DNA from: Streptomyces sp. NBC_00250 | GTDB lineage: Bacteria > Actinomycetota > Actinomycetes > Streptomycetales > Streptomycetaceae | Length of the DNA: 64,000 nucleotides | Assembly (NCBI RefSeq): GCF_036192275.1 | Contig: NZ_CP108088.1 | Span: 9,038,001-9,102,000 of the forward strand | Direction of reading: 5' to 3' | In this document: positions 1 through 8,172 of the stretch, piece by piece | Numbering within the stretch: position 1 is the first letter of the stretch | How the letters are laid out: each line of letters begins with the position of its first letter | Translations under genes and position numbers: made by a program | Notes under the pieces: model-generated | What the model saw: only the letters and a program-made list of their open reading frames with translations | Told to the model about the DNA's origin: nothing | Databases searched by the model: none

Positions 1-2
1 TC

Positions 3-230
3 GCCGCGGATCTGTCTCTGCCCGTCGACGCCGACGATGAACGCCAGGTGCTGCTGCTCGGGAAGGACTGCGATCACCCGGAACGCGAGTGGTGCAGGGC
101 GGCCTTCGCCGCACACGCGTCCGACCTGCACGCGTTGCTGGAGGAGGGAACCCTTCCGAACGGACTGATCAGCGTGGACGACCGCGAGTGCCTGCTCAGG
201 GCTGTGGAACCGCAGCGACGTCCATCCTGA
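3..230 (+). CDS. C-terminal end of an unidentified protein (partial at left edge)
   Basis: An open frame enters from the left edge and ends with TGA at 228-230. The visible 75 residues are acidic and contain a Cys/His pair in CDHPEREWC and a segment DLHALLEEG. I do not recognise the family. The frame has the strong G/C third-position bias of Streptomyces coding DNA, which supports a real gene. The internal ATG at 48 would only give a 60-residue protein and is less likely to be the true start. Confidence 0.5.
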   Translation, partial: AADLSLPVDADDERQVLLLGKDCDHPEREWCRAAFAAHASDLHALLEEGTLPNGLISVDDRECLLRAVEPQRRPS

Positions 231-487
231 CTGCCCGCAGGCCGGCACTGCAGCACTGCACCCTGTACGTCGCACTGACGCTGAGCTGCGCGAACGCTCA
301 CCGCTCTCGAACAGCGCCCCTCCGCGCCTCTCCGCGACGACCGTGGTCGCGCCGTCGACACCGAGTCCTGGGGCAACGGCGGTGTCGAACACCGGCTCTT
401 CTTGCCCGGCAGAGCGAGGACCGCTCCTGGCAAGGGGAGGGCGGCTGGGCCTGCTCCCAGAGTGGCCCGGGCCGGTGCCGTGCGGCG

Positions 488-698
488 TCAGGCGAAGAAG
501 GACGTGAACTCGGCCGGCATGATCCTCCGGTCGCCATCGGAGTCGGCGCCCCGGACGAAGTCGGCGAGCTTCATGTTCTGGAGGGTGCGCCGTGGGTCTG
601 GCCGTAGTCCCTCAGTTCCCGCAGCCGGATTTCCCGTCACCGTCGGTGTCGATCGTCGCGAACAGGTCCTTGGCCTCGGCATTGGCCAGCTTGTCCAT
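488..698 (-). pseudogene. Small EF-hand calcium-binding protein, frameshifted
   Basis: The reading starts at an ATG at 698 with a good Shine-Dalgarno (AGGAAG), and gives MDKLANAEAKDLFATIDTDG followed by DGK, an EF-hand loop. The frame then stops early at 612. A second EF-hand loop, ADSDGDRRIMPAEFTSFF, lies in a different frame and ends at 488. The connecting helix (LRELRDYGQTHGAP) is found in the third frame, so at least two small indels are needed to restore a protein of about 70 residues with two EF hands. Intact relatives are short soluble calcium-binding proteins of actinomycetes. Either it is decayed or the region holds sequencing indels. Confidence 0.65.
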
Positions 699-870
699 GG
701 TTTCTTCCTGCCTGTCTGTCGTTGGGTTGCCGGTTTCGGTGGTGCCGCAGGGTACCGCCGTGGTGGAGACCGGCCCGATCTGCCAGGGCGTGTCTCTCTC
801 GGGAGCCCGTGGTGAGTTGCCTCCGTCCGAGGGCCTGGGCAACGCCTGGCGCCCGCCCATCTCCGGACTG

Positions 871-906
871 CTGCGGGGCCGACTCCGAAAGGAATCGGCC
901 CCGCAG
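871..906 (-). terminator. Hairpin terminator after the small secreted protein gene
   Basis: The 12-nt arms CTGCGGGGCCGA and TCGGCCCCGCAG pair perfectly around a 12-nt loop, just downstream of the secreted-protein stop at 930. There is no strong U-tract, as is common in Streptomyces. Confidence 0.6.
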
Positions 907-929
907 TCCCTGGTTGCTGGACCGAGTGG

Positions 930-1169
930 TCAGCCGGTGCTGTGATCGATGACGTTGCCGTTGGAGCAGTTGTTCTTGTGGTTGCCTGTCCAGTCGCTCA
1001 GGGCGGGTACGACCGCGAGCTCCTGGATGCAGACGTCGGCGGCGGTGAAGTTCCAGTTGTTGGCGGCGTTGACGCCGCTGCCGAAGTTGCTGTCGTTGTC
1101 GGCGTGGGCCGGAGAGGCGAGCGCGAGGCCCGTGAAGGCCAGGGCAGTGATGGCGATGATCTTCTTCAC
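930..1169 (-). CDS. Small secreted protein of unknown function
   Basis: This 79-residue product has a clear Sec signal peptide: MKK, then a hydrophobic core (IIAITALAFTGLALA) and a likely cleavage after SPAHA near residue 23. The mature part is about 56 residues, Asn/Gly/Trp-rich (NNWNFTAADVCIQELAVVPAL) and has two cysteines that could form one disulfide. It loosely recalls the small surface proteins of Streptomyces aerial structures such as rodlins, but I cannot assign it to that family. It has its own terminator at 871-906 and is probably monocistronic. Confidence 0.7.
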   Translation of the reverse strand: MKKIIAITALAFTGLALASPAHADNDSNFGSGVNAANNWNFTAADVCIQELAVVPALSDWTGNHKNNCSNGNVIDHSTG

Positions 1170-1266
1170 GGTTCGCCAACCGGCTGCCAGGGCTCCTGGT
1201 CACGGGGTACGGGAGCGAATCCCCCGCACGGCGCTCGCACCCCCTGCGTCCGGGGTGTGCCCGAGC

Positions 1267-2023
1267 TCAGGCGGCCCGGCGGTTGCCCTCGGCGTCGCAG
1301 GGCAGCTCGGAGGCCGGGTGGTTGGCCGTGAAGTCCCGGGTGGCCTGCCGTTCGGCCTCGGTGGTCGCGACCGGATCGACGTTGATGATGCCGCCGAAGG
1401 GGCGGTCGACGTCCCGGATGATGCACAGGGCGGTCGTGAGCAAGGCGGTGATCACCACGAGGGTGATCAGTTGGCCTCGGTTGTTCCTGTGGGGCAGACA
1501 GACGCCGAGGGCGACCACGGTGATGGTCGGGGTGGCGAGGAGGAACCAGAGGATGGCGCTGGGGATGCTGGCGGTGGCCTGGGTGAGGAGTTCCTCGCGT
1601 TCGTCGGAGCGTTTGTTGTCGGCGGCGATCAGCATGCCGAAGACCGGCTTGCCATCCAGCGTTCGGAAGGTTGTGCGGAAGTCCGCCGACCAGACGCTCG
1701 GCGCCGGGGAGCCTTTGCCGTCTGCCATGGCCGACCATTCCTGGGTGCGGACGGCGCGTGCGTAGCAGACGGCGGCGGACTGGATCTGTGCGTGCTGGGC
1801 CTCGGGCGCGTACTCGGCGGTCTCCACGAGCTGGTCCAGAGCCCGGGCCTCGCCGCGTGACGCGACCTCGGCCTTGCCGTAAGAGCCGTTTGGCCGTGAC
1901 CAGGACGAAGGCGAGCAGGAGGACCGTCAGCGTCAGCAGTGGGCCCACCCACCTGGCCGGCAGAAAGGCCAGGGCCCGTCGACAAAGCCTGCTGGCACGC
2001 CTTATGGGTCGCCGCTGGATCAC
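1267..2023 (-). pseudogene. DUF4239-like membrane protein, frameshifted
   Basis: The C-terminal 186 residues form one frame (1267-1827) containing EYAPEAQ and two hydrophobic segments (SAILWFLLATPTITVVALGV and GQLITLVVITALLTTALCII), in the style of DUF4239/bestrophin-like membrane proteins. The expected N-terminal membrane segment (VGPLLTLTVLLLAFVLVTAK) lies in another frame beginning at 2023. The connecting peptide GSYGKAEVASRGEARALDQL is readable across the gap, so one indel near 1895 splits the gene. The last residues before the break keep clean coding bias, which suggests a recent lesion or a sequencing error. Confidence 0.6.
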
Positions 2024-2096
2024 TAAGACGGTGTCTCACGTGGCGATCTTGCCCGCTGTACGGCCATAGACGCTCGGGGTGGCGACGGCCAGCCTG

Positions 2097-2477
2097 TCAG
2101 GCTGGCCAGCTGAGGCGGCCGTCCACGATGACCGGTAGAGACGTGGGCATCTCGTCGGTGACCCAGGCGAACTCCAGGGCTGAGAGCGTGGCTCCCTGGT
2201 CCGTCCATACGAGGATCCTGCCGACGTAGGCGCCGGACGGGTCATGGACTTGTGCGTCTACAGGCACGAGCTCTTTCGGCAGTGCCGCATGCTCGCAAGG
2301 TTCCCGGACCTGCAGGTCGACGCTCACGGAGTCGGGCCCCCAGACAGCGATCACGTCGGTGTGGTCCAGCTGACTCCGCAGTTGCGACGCGCCGACGAAC
2401 TCCGCTGACAGTACGTGTTGAAGCACTGCGTGCTCGTCGGCGTTCACCGGGCGCGGGTCGACGGAATGAGGAGCCAT
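2097..2477 (-). CDS. Hypothetical soluble protein
   Basis: A 126-residue acidic protein starting with ATG at 2477. It has no signal peptide or membrane segment. The middle contains DVIAVWGPDSVSVDLQV and the C-terminal part LVWTDQGATLSALEFAWVTD, which read like alternating beta strands. I do not recognise a family. It sits alone, between the DUF4239 relic and an IS fragment, and keeps the local codon bias, so it is probably a real small gene. Confidence 0.6.
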   Translation of the reverse strand: MAPHSVDPRPVNADEHAVLQHVLSAEFVGASQLRSQLDHTDVIAVWGPDSVSVDLQVREPCEHAALPKELVPVDAQVHDPSGAYVGRILVWTDQGATLSALEFAWVTDEMPTSLPVIVDGRLSWPA

Positions 2478-2565
2478 GTGCCCATTCTGAGGCGGCGGGG
2501 GCCATCAGCCCAACGCCTACACCGACCTCGCCGGGGGCCGCCCGGCAGAGGCGTCATGATCGTTC

Positions 2566-3272
2566 ATGGGTGGGGATCTGTCGCAGCGGCTCGTGCCGGA
2601 TGATCTCTGGACAATGGGCGAGCCGGTACTGCCGTCCTTCCGCTCGCGCCCGCAAGGCGGTGGCGTCACGCCGATCGACCAACGTGCCGTGTTCACGGCC
2701 GTCGTGTACGTGCTGACCAGCGGGTGCGCGTGGCGGTATCAGGCACCGACGTTCGGAGTGTCGCCGGCGACGGCTCACCGAAGGTTCTCCGTCTGGACGA
2801 CATCCGGAGTGCGGCGCCAGCTGCACCGGGTGGTTCTGGACGAGATCGGAGCCCGCGGCGGACTGGACGGGAGCTCCGTGATCGACGACGCGGCCTCGGT
2901 ACGCGCGAAAAGGGGGTCCGCTGGCGGGGCCGAATCCGGTCGACCGGGCAAAACGGGCAGCAAACTGCACGATCTGACCGACGTGCAGGGGCTGCCTGTG
3001 GTCGTCGGGGTGTCCGCCGCAAACGTCAACGATGTCCAGGCGCTTCGCCCGCCCACCCATCCCGGCCGTCCGCTCACGCCGCGGCCCCCGTCGGCGGCAC
3101 CCCGACAAGGTCAGGGCCGACAAGGCCTACCACTCGGCCGGCAACCTGGCCTGGCTACGCGAACGCAACATCACCCCACGGATCGGCCGGCCTGGCAGGG
3201 AGTCCTCCGAACGCCTCGGAAGGCACCGATGGAAGATCGAGAGGCCGATCTCCTGGCTGTTCGGAATCCGAC
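2566..3272 (+). pseudogene. IS5-family transposase, frameshifted and truncated at its 3' end
   Basis: The frame from 2566 reads as the N-terminal half of an IS5-type transposase (LVPDDLWTMGEPVLPSF, then the DUF4096-like segment FTAVVYVLTSGCAWRYQ). It then shifts frame near 3040 to continue as SRRGPRRRHPDKVRADKAYH and the conserved RHRWKIERPISWLFG. The catalytic D of VIDDAASVRAKR is present. The protein stops matching abruptly after WLFG near 3270, where a different transposase begins, so the last 30 or so residues are lost. Confidence 0.75.
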
Positions 3273-3713
3273 CCCCGCGGCCGCCCGCTCTCCTTTGTCC
3301 TGACCGAGGGTCAGGCCGCCGACAGCCCCCGCTTCATCCCGGTCCTGGACAAGGTCAAGGTTCGCGGCCGCGTTGGCCGCCCGCGCACCCGACCTGACGC
3401 GGTCGCCAGCGACAAGGCGTACAGCTCCCGCGCCAACCGCGCGTACGTGCGCAATCGGAACATGAAGGCCGTCATACCGGAGAAAGTCGACCAGGCCACC
3501 CACCGCAAGAAGCGAGGCAGCAGGGGTGGACGGCCCGTCGCGCACGACGTCGAACTCTACAAAGGCCGCAACACCGTGGAACGCTGCATCAACAAGATCA
3601 AGGCGTGGCGAGGGCTCGCCACCTGCTACGGCAAGACACCTGAGAGCTACCTCGCTGGGCTTCACCTGCGTGGGGCGTTGATCTGGCTTTGCAACCTGAG
3701 CCCAACCACATGA
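3273..3713 (+). pseudogene. 3' half of a second IS5-type transposase
   Basis: From about 3273 the frame encodes RPLSFVLTEGQAADSPRFIP, then DAVASDKAYSS, a KKRGSRGGRP basic stretch, and the DDE-region end KGRNTVERCINKIKAWRGLA before a stop at 3713. This resembles the C-terminal half of an IS5 transposase of the same general type as the intact copy at 38156-39037 (DKAYSSR, RRGSAGGRP, RRNEVERTFNALK). Its N-terminal half is missing, and it is fused head-to-tail to the preceding fragment. Confidence 0.75.
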
Positions 3714-3775
3714 TCACGACTGAGGGCAGGCCAAGACCCGGAGCAGCTCACACCTCTGCAGGGCCGGTCGGGCTG

Positions 3776-5383
3776 TTACCTACTGAGTTCCGGCTTCCAG
3801 CGCGAGCCCGCGTGGCGGGCGAGGGCAGAGATGAGTGCCTGGTGCTGCTGCTCGGTCATTGGACCGAGGGCGCAGAGCGGCCAGCGCCCTGCCGTGCCTT
3901 GGGGGGAGCGAGGGTGCACCACGCCCGCGGGTCTTATGGGACTGAGCTGCGGACCCATTCCCGCGGGCTGGATGTGCAGCACGGTGTAGCTGGGGCCCCA
4001 ACGGAATTCCGCGGCGTGCTCCAGCGAGACGGTCGATGCGAGGCCCCAGGGATACACCCGGTGCCCCGCACGGCCGGTGGCGGGCGTGGCATGGCGTGGG
4101 TCTGTGGTGGTGATTCCAGCGGCGTCGACGCGGAGTGACCAAGGGCGTCTGTCTTTGAGCGCACGCCGGTGTCGCCCCCAGTTCAGGGTGGCCGCCCCGA
4201 GGTGCCGTCCGTACAGGAGGTGGAGCAGAATCGGATAGAGCACGGAGCCGACGAACACGGCCACCGGAACGTCAGAGAGTTGCATGTCGTGGGGGTCGTT
4301 TGAGTTGGCCAGCAGCACGAATACCAGCCACGCGTGGAGAAACGGCCATGCGAGGACGGAGAAGAGAAGCCAGTGACGTCTCAGGGAACGACGGCTATAT
4401 GTCGCATAGCTGGAAATGGGGTCCTGTCCGGTCCAGGTGATCTCGAAGGCATCTTCGTTGTCTGGCGTCTCACGTGTGAGGGTCCGGGTCGGTGCGGCCC
4501 GTGACACACGCTCGGTGTCGGGTTCGCGTGCTCCCGCGCTGCACGTGGTGACGGAGGGCCGGAGTTGCTCCAGGCGTTCGTAGACGACCGAGGCGCTTTG
4601 GGGCCGGCGGCCCGGGTCGCGCTGCAGCAGCTCGGTGAGCAACTGGGCAATGGCCTTCGGCACATCCCCGCGCTGGCTGCTCAACAGCGGTGGTTCGTCG
4701 TCGAGTTTGCGACGGATGATTGAGAGGGGGGAGCCGTCGCTGAAAGGAGGCTTGCCGGTGAGCAGGGCGAAGAGGACGCTGCCGAGGGCGTAGAGGTCGG
4801 AGCGTTCGTCACCGCGCTGGTCGAGGAACTGTTCCGGTGCGCCGTAGGGGGCTGTGCCGACGGGGGCGAGCATGGAGGTGGGGGCGACGGTGAAGGTGTG
4901 GGTGTGGGCGAAGCCTGCGATGCCGAAGTCGACGACTTTGATGCGGCTGTCAGCGGTGAGCATGACGTTGGACGGTTTGATGTCGTAGTGGATGACCTTG
5001 GCCCGGTGGGCGGCGACAAGGGCGGCGCAGATCTCCTGGGTGATCTCCAGCGCCCGTGCGACGGGCATGGGGGCCTGCTCGTGCATGTGGTGGGCGAGCG
5101 TGGTGCCGTCGATGTGTTCCATGACCAAGAACTGCATGCCGTCATGGATGCCTCGGTCGTAGAGGGAGACCACATTGGGGTGGTTGATCTGTGCGGCGGC
5201 CACGGCTTCGCGCTCGAACCGATGGAGCAGGTCCGGCGAGGCGTCGTCGTCGCGTACAAGCAGCTTGATGGCCACGTTGCGGTGGAGATCACGGTCGCGG
5301 CCGGCCCAGACTTCGCCCATCCCGCCCCGGCCAAGCCGCTCGCGCAGCTCGTACTTGCCCGCGATCAATGTGCCGTGCTCCAC
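3776..5383 (-). CDS. Membrane-linked serine/threonine protein kinase
   Basis: An eukaryotic-like kinase of the PknB group. I prefer the GTG at 5383 (GGAG five bases upstream), which yields EHGTLIAGKYELRERLGRGG, the usual N-terminus; the frame is open up to 5488. Using numbering from 5488: glycine loop GRGGMG 53-58, Lys75 in VAIK, catalytic loop HYDIKPSN at 167-174, DFG 187-189, APE 217-219. The canonical HRD is HYD here; Asp169 is kept. Two membrane segments follow (about 372-394 and 407-427), then a C-terminal domain of about 130 residues with no PASTA repeats, predicted cytoplasmic. Substrates are unknown. Confidence 0.9.
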   Translation of the reverse strand: MEHGTLIAGKYELRERLGRGGMGEVWAGRDRDLHRNVAIKLLVRDDDASPDLLHRFEREAVAAAQINHPNVVSLYDRGIHDGMQFLVMEHIDGTTLAHHMHEQAPMPVARALEITQEICAALVAAHRAKVIHYDIKPSNVMLTADSRIKVVDFGIAGFAHTHTFTVAPTSMLAPVGTAPYGAPEQFLDQRGDERSDLYALGSVLFALLTGKPPFSDGSPLSIIRRKLDDEPPLLSSQRGDVPKAIAQLLTELLQRDPGRRPQSASVVYERLEQLRPSVTTCSAGAREPDTERVSRAAPTRTLTRETPDNEDAFEITWTGQDPISSYATYSRRSLRRHWLLFSVLAWPFLHAWLVFVLLANSNDPHDMQLSDVPVAVFVGSVLYPILLHLLYGRHLGAATLNWGRHRRALKDRRPWSLRVDAAGITTTDPRHATPATGRAGHRVYPWGLASTVSLEHAAEFRWGPSYTVLHIQPAGMGPQLSPIRPAGVVHPRSPQGTAGRWPLCALGPMTEQQHQALISALARHAGSRWKPELSR

Positions 5384-5722
5384 CTGCACTCCAATCGCCT
5401 GTCTTGTGCCATGTAGCTGACGGACACCAGTGTTACGGACCACGCTTGGAGGTGTAGGGCGGTTCCCGATGTTTGCCTGGTCGAGCACACCGAACGAGCA
5501 GCAGCGGAAGTTCAGCCCCTGAAGCGAGCGGCCCGGGCGACATTCGAGGCAGGCAATTCACATGTGCCAGCGCCCTGACCACGCCGCCTCATCACGGACG
5601 CAGTCACTGCTCCCGCAGACGACGGCCCACTCGATCTGCTTTGGTCGAGATGAGAGGGCTTCGGCATCCCTGGCACACAGTGCACACCGTCTTCACCGGC
5701 TGAAGCCGCAGCCGGCTCTCCG

Positions 5723-5751
5723 CAGCCTCCGCCCCACCAGGTGATCACGAC
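5723..5751. repeat. Short copy of a dispersed repeat
   Basis: A 29-bp segment closely matching part of the repeat at 55973-56012 and 15931-15970. On the minus strand it reads DHLVGRRL, parallel to DYLVGRRLE in the gene at 55627-56046, so it may be a relic of that gene family. Confidence 0.45.
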
Positions 5752-5789
5752 TGGAGACTGGCGCTAGGTGTGCACCTGCCGGCGCTTGG

Positions 5790-6215
5790 TTAAAGCGGGG
5801 TCTGGGCCTTCTGCTTGAGGCGTTCGTAGGGCGTTTGGCCGCCGAGGGCGCCGTGGGGGCGGTGGCAGTTGTCGTAGTCCTCCCACTCGCGGAACTTGTC
5901 GTTGAAGACACCGATGTCGTCGATGACGACGCCGTCGAGCATGCGGTAATACTCCTCGGCGTCGATGCGGGGGGAGCGTTCGCCCTTGCCGTTGAGGTGC
6001 GGTGAGGCCGGTTTGATGTAGGTGTGGGCGATGCCTCTGTCGAGGACGTTCCAGTGGAAGGCGGAGCGGAACTCCGCGCCGTTGTCGGTCTGGATCACCT
6101 CGACGCGGAACGGCAGACGCTTCAGGACGTAGTCGAGGAACTGCATAGCAGCCTTCTGGTCGCACCGAGGGGCATGACAGATCTCCGTCTACTCGGAGAC
6201 CCATGTGTAACCAAC
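5790..6215 (-). pseudogene. IS481/IS3-type integrase-core transposase, C-terminal relic
   Basis: The readable part (from about 6146 to 5790) is the rve-type catalytic core: QTDNGAEFRSAFHW, then HTYIKPASPHLNGKGERSPR and the typical ending HRPHGALGGQTPYERLKQK. The D of QTDNG and the later E of the DDE triad are present. Upstream the frame is interrupted by a TAG within YTWVSE*TEICHAPRCDQKA, and the N-terminal HTH domain is absent. It is an immobile remnant. Confidence 0.8.
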
Positions 6216-6396
6216 GTCCAGCAATCTCATGCCTAGCGCCGCATCAGGCAACCTTCGCCCTATTGTCGGCCGGCAGCGCCACGTCCTGACCGCTGCTCTG
6301 TCGACGTGCATGGCGTCGGAGGACGAGGAGGCTGCGTTCTACGCCCTGTGGCGGGCCGAGTTCCCCTGTATCCGCCCGGAACGCGGCCTGGGCCGG

Positions 6397-7449
6397 TCAT
6401 CCGCCGTCCACGGAGGCGACGGCTCGCCGGAAGTCGTGCAGGCAGCGCTCCCACACCGGTGATCCCTCCCTCAGCGCGAGGAGAAGGGGCCACAGGTCGG
6501 CGGAGAAGGCGCGACTGGCCTCGGCGGGAAGCAGGGAGGGCAGGTTGTCGATGGCGATGACGTCGAGCGGCCGGGAGTGTCGGCGCAACTGCTCCACCGG
6601 ATGCTCCCAGTCGGTGGCCCGGTCGTAGACCGGGAGCGCGTTGAGGTCCGAGCCGACATCGCAGGTGACGTCACTGATTACCGACAGGCGTCGCCGCGGG
6701 TCGTCCAGATCGGCCCTCGTCAGGAACGGGGCCACGGGATGGTCGGTGCCGATGGCGTTCACAAGGATGTCGTGCGCGAGCAGCGCGTCGCGGTCCAGCG
6801 CCCGGGTCTCCGCGCTGTTCCACCGGCTCGCCTCGACACCGGCGGTCCTCAGCGCATCGCAGGCCCCTCGCCCACCACGCCCATACGCACCGATCACCAC
6901 GGCCGTGAGGCTCTCGCCGGCAGGGGACGGACGCAGCGTCGCGTCCAGCGCGCCCTGGGAGAGCGAGACCAGCGGTGAGGTGAGCAAGCCCCTCCGGTGG
7001 AGAACCGCGAGAGCCGCACCCGCGTAGCCCGCCCAATGCCCGAACGCGGCAAGACGGTGGCCGTCCACGTCCACCAGGGACTCCAGGTCGAGCAGCACGC
7101 CCCCTCCGGCCTCGAACCGCCGCAGCAGGGGCCCCGCACCCGCCTGTCCCTTGTATGCGTGCCCGAAGAAGATGTGCCGGTGTCTCAGCAGGGCAGGCTC
7201 GTCGGGAAGTTCCTTGAGGCCGAGGACGTGCTCCTCTGCGGGGCACAGGCTCACCCAGCTGCCCTGAGGCACGATCTCGCAGCCGGCAGCGGCGTACTCG
7301 TGGATCGGGAAGACGCGTTGCGTGGACTCCTCGACGGTGAGGAGGACCCCGCGTTCGATCAGCCTGCGGGCGTCTTCTGGAGCAAGGGCGGCACGCTGCT
7401 CATTCGGCCGGGTCTCGTGTCGCATCCACAGGCTCAGAGTGTCGGGCAT
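6397..7449 (-). CDS. Saccharopine dehydrogenase-like enzyme (AlaDH/PNT fold)
   Basis: A 350-residue NAD(P)-dependent dehydrogenase of the alanine dehydrogenase/transhydrogenase superfamily, most like saccharopine dehydrogenase (L-lysine-forming). The N-terminal signature RHETRPNEQRAALAPEDA is typical of this fold. GHAYKGQAGAGPLLRRF matches the substrate half, and the dinucleotide site is VVIGAYGRGGRGACDAL around residue 190. The DNLPSLLPAEAS segment near the C-terminus is characteristic. Length fits the family (about 350-370). It probably interconverts saccharopine and lysine plus 2-oxoglutarate; the true substrate could differ. It is preceded by a twin palindromic element at 7565-7606, a candidate regulatory site. 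Confidence 0.85.
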   Translation of the reverse strand: MPDTLSLWMRHETRPNEQRAALAPEDARRLIERGVLLTVEESTQRVFPIHEYAAAGCEIVPQGSWVSLCPAEEHVLGLKELPDEPALLRHRHIFFGHAYKGQAGAGPLLRRFEAGGGVLLDLESLVDVDGHRLAAFGHWAGYAGAALAVLHRRGLLTSPLVSLSQGALDATLRPSPAGESLTAVVIGAYGRGGRGACDALRTAGVEASRWNSAETRALDRDALLAHDILVNAIGTDHPVAPFLTRADLDDPRRRLSVISDVTCDVGSDLNALPVYDRATDWEHPVEQLRRHSRPLDVIAIDNLPSLLPAEASRAFSADLWPLLLALREGSPVWERCLHDFRRAVASVDGG

Positions 7450-7564
7450 CGGACGAGTGTCCGATGTGCCCGCCGGGTTGTGTGCCGCGGCTCACCGCCA
7501 TGGCATGCACGTGGCCCGTTCGCGTGACTACCGTTCGGCGCAGCCCGAGGGGGGCAACAAGGGA

Positions 7565-7606
7565 CCGGTGACCTCCCGGTCACCGGTCCGGTGACCTCCC
7601 GGTCAC
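7565..7606. promoter_or_regulatory. Twin palindromic element upstream of the dehydrogenase gene
   Basis: Two identical 19-nt copies, CCGGTGACCTCCCGGTCAC, lie at 7565-7583 and 7588-7606. Each contains the inverted repeat GTGACC-TCCC-GGTCAC. They are about 120-160 bp upstream of the ATG at 7449. Centre-to-centre spacing is 23 bp, about two helical turns, as expected for co-operative repressor binding. The cognate regulator is not evident nearby. Confidence 0.5.
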
Positions 7607-7977
7607 ACATGCCCTGCGTGGACAGCAGCACCTCTGGGCACGCCGCCAGGTCACCGGCCCGGTACCTTTGCGGACGATCCCCAACAGGCGCTGCCCCTCG
7701 TCGCCATCAATCGCGCGGACGCGCACTCCTTCTGCCACCCCGACAGCCTGGCGACACCGCGCAGCCCGGACCAGCGCCGTTGCACCCCGCATGATCGCGC
7801 ACGGCATCAACATGAACCGCGTCCGTTCCTCGAGGTCGAAGACTCGCTCCTCGGCGTTGTCTCACTACGCCTCCCGCAAGACATCGACGCACTCGGCGAG
7901 CGCATCATCGACAACGAGCTGGCGGCCGTCCTGCGCTTCCACATCGTCAGCGTCATCTGCGCCGACGGCGACACAGT

Positions 7978-8030
7978 CAGCCCGGCGGCCAGCCCGGGGG
8001 CCAGCCCGCCGGCCAGCCCGCCCGCCAGTC
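7978..8030. repeat. Degenerate GCCAGCCCG tandem repeat
   Basis: About four imperfect copies of an 11-12 bp unit containing GCCAGCCCG lie in succession. In the open frame they encode alternating Pro-Ala-Ser residues. Confidence 0.6.
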
Positions 8031-8112
8031 GGGTGGGCAGCGGCGCGCCGGGGAAGAAGGGCCGGGCCTCCTGCGCTGCGGCGTCAGGCGCCGTTCACAG
8101 TAGGAAGACATG

Positions 8113-8146
8113 GCAGTGCTGCCACGGCTCTGCCGTGACAGCACTC
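8113..8146 (-). terminator. Hairpin terminator of the amidase gene
   Basis: The arms AGTGCTGCCACGG and CCGTGACAGCACT pair with one mismatch around a 5-nt loop, 27 bp beyond the amidase stop. Confidence 0.6.
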
Positions 8147-8172
8147 TGAGGCGCGGGCCGACTCCGAAGCTG

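Larger units (their letters stand above)
7594..8149 (+). pseudogene. Open coding-biased stretch without a start codon
   Basis: Between the stop at 7592-7594 and a TGA at 8147-8149 one frame stays open for about 180 codons with strong G/C third positions. It contains ADDPQQALPLVAINRADAHS and SLLGVVSLRLPQDIDALGER, then a Pro/Ala/Ser-rich tail (PAASPGASPPASPPAS). No ATG or GTG occurs in this frame. It looks like a 5'-truncated gene of unknown family. An alternative is a chance open frame in high-GC DNA. Confidence 0.3.
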
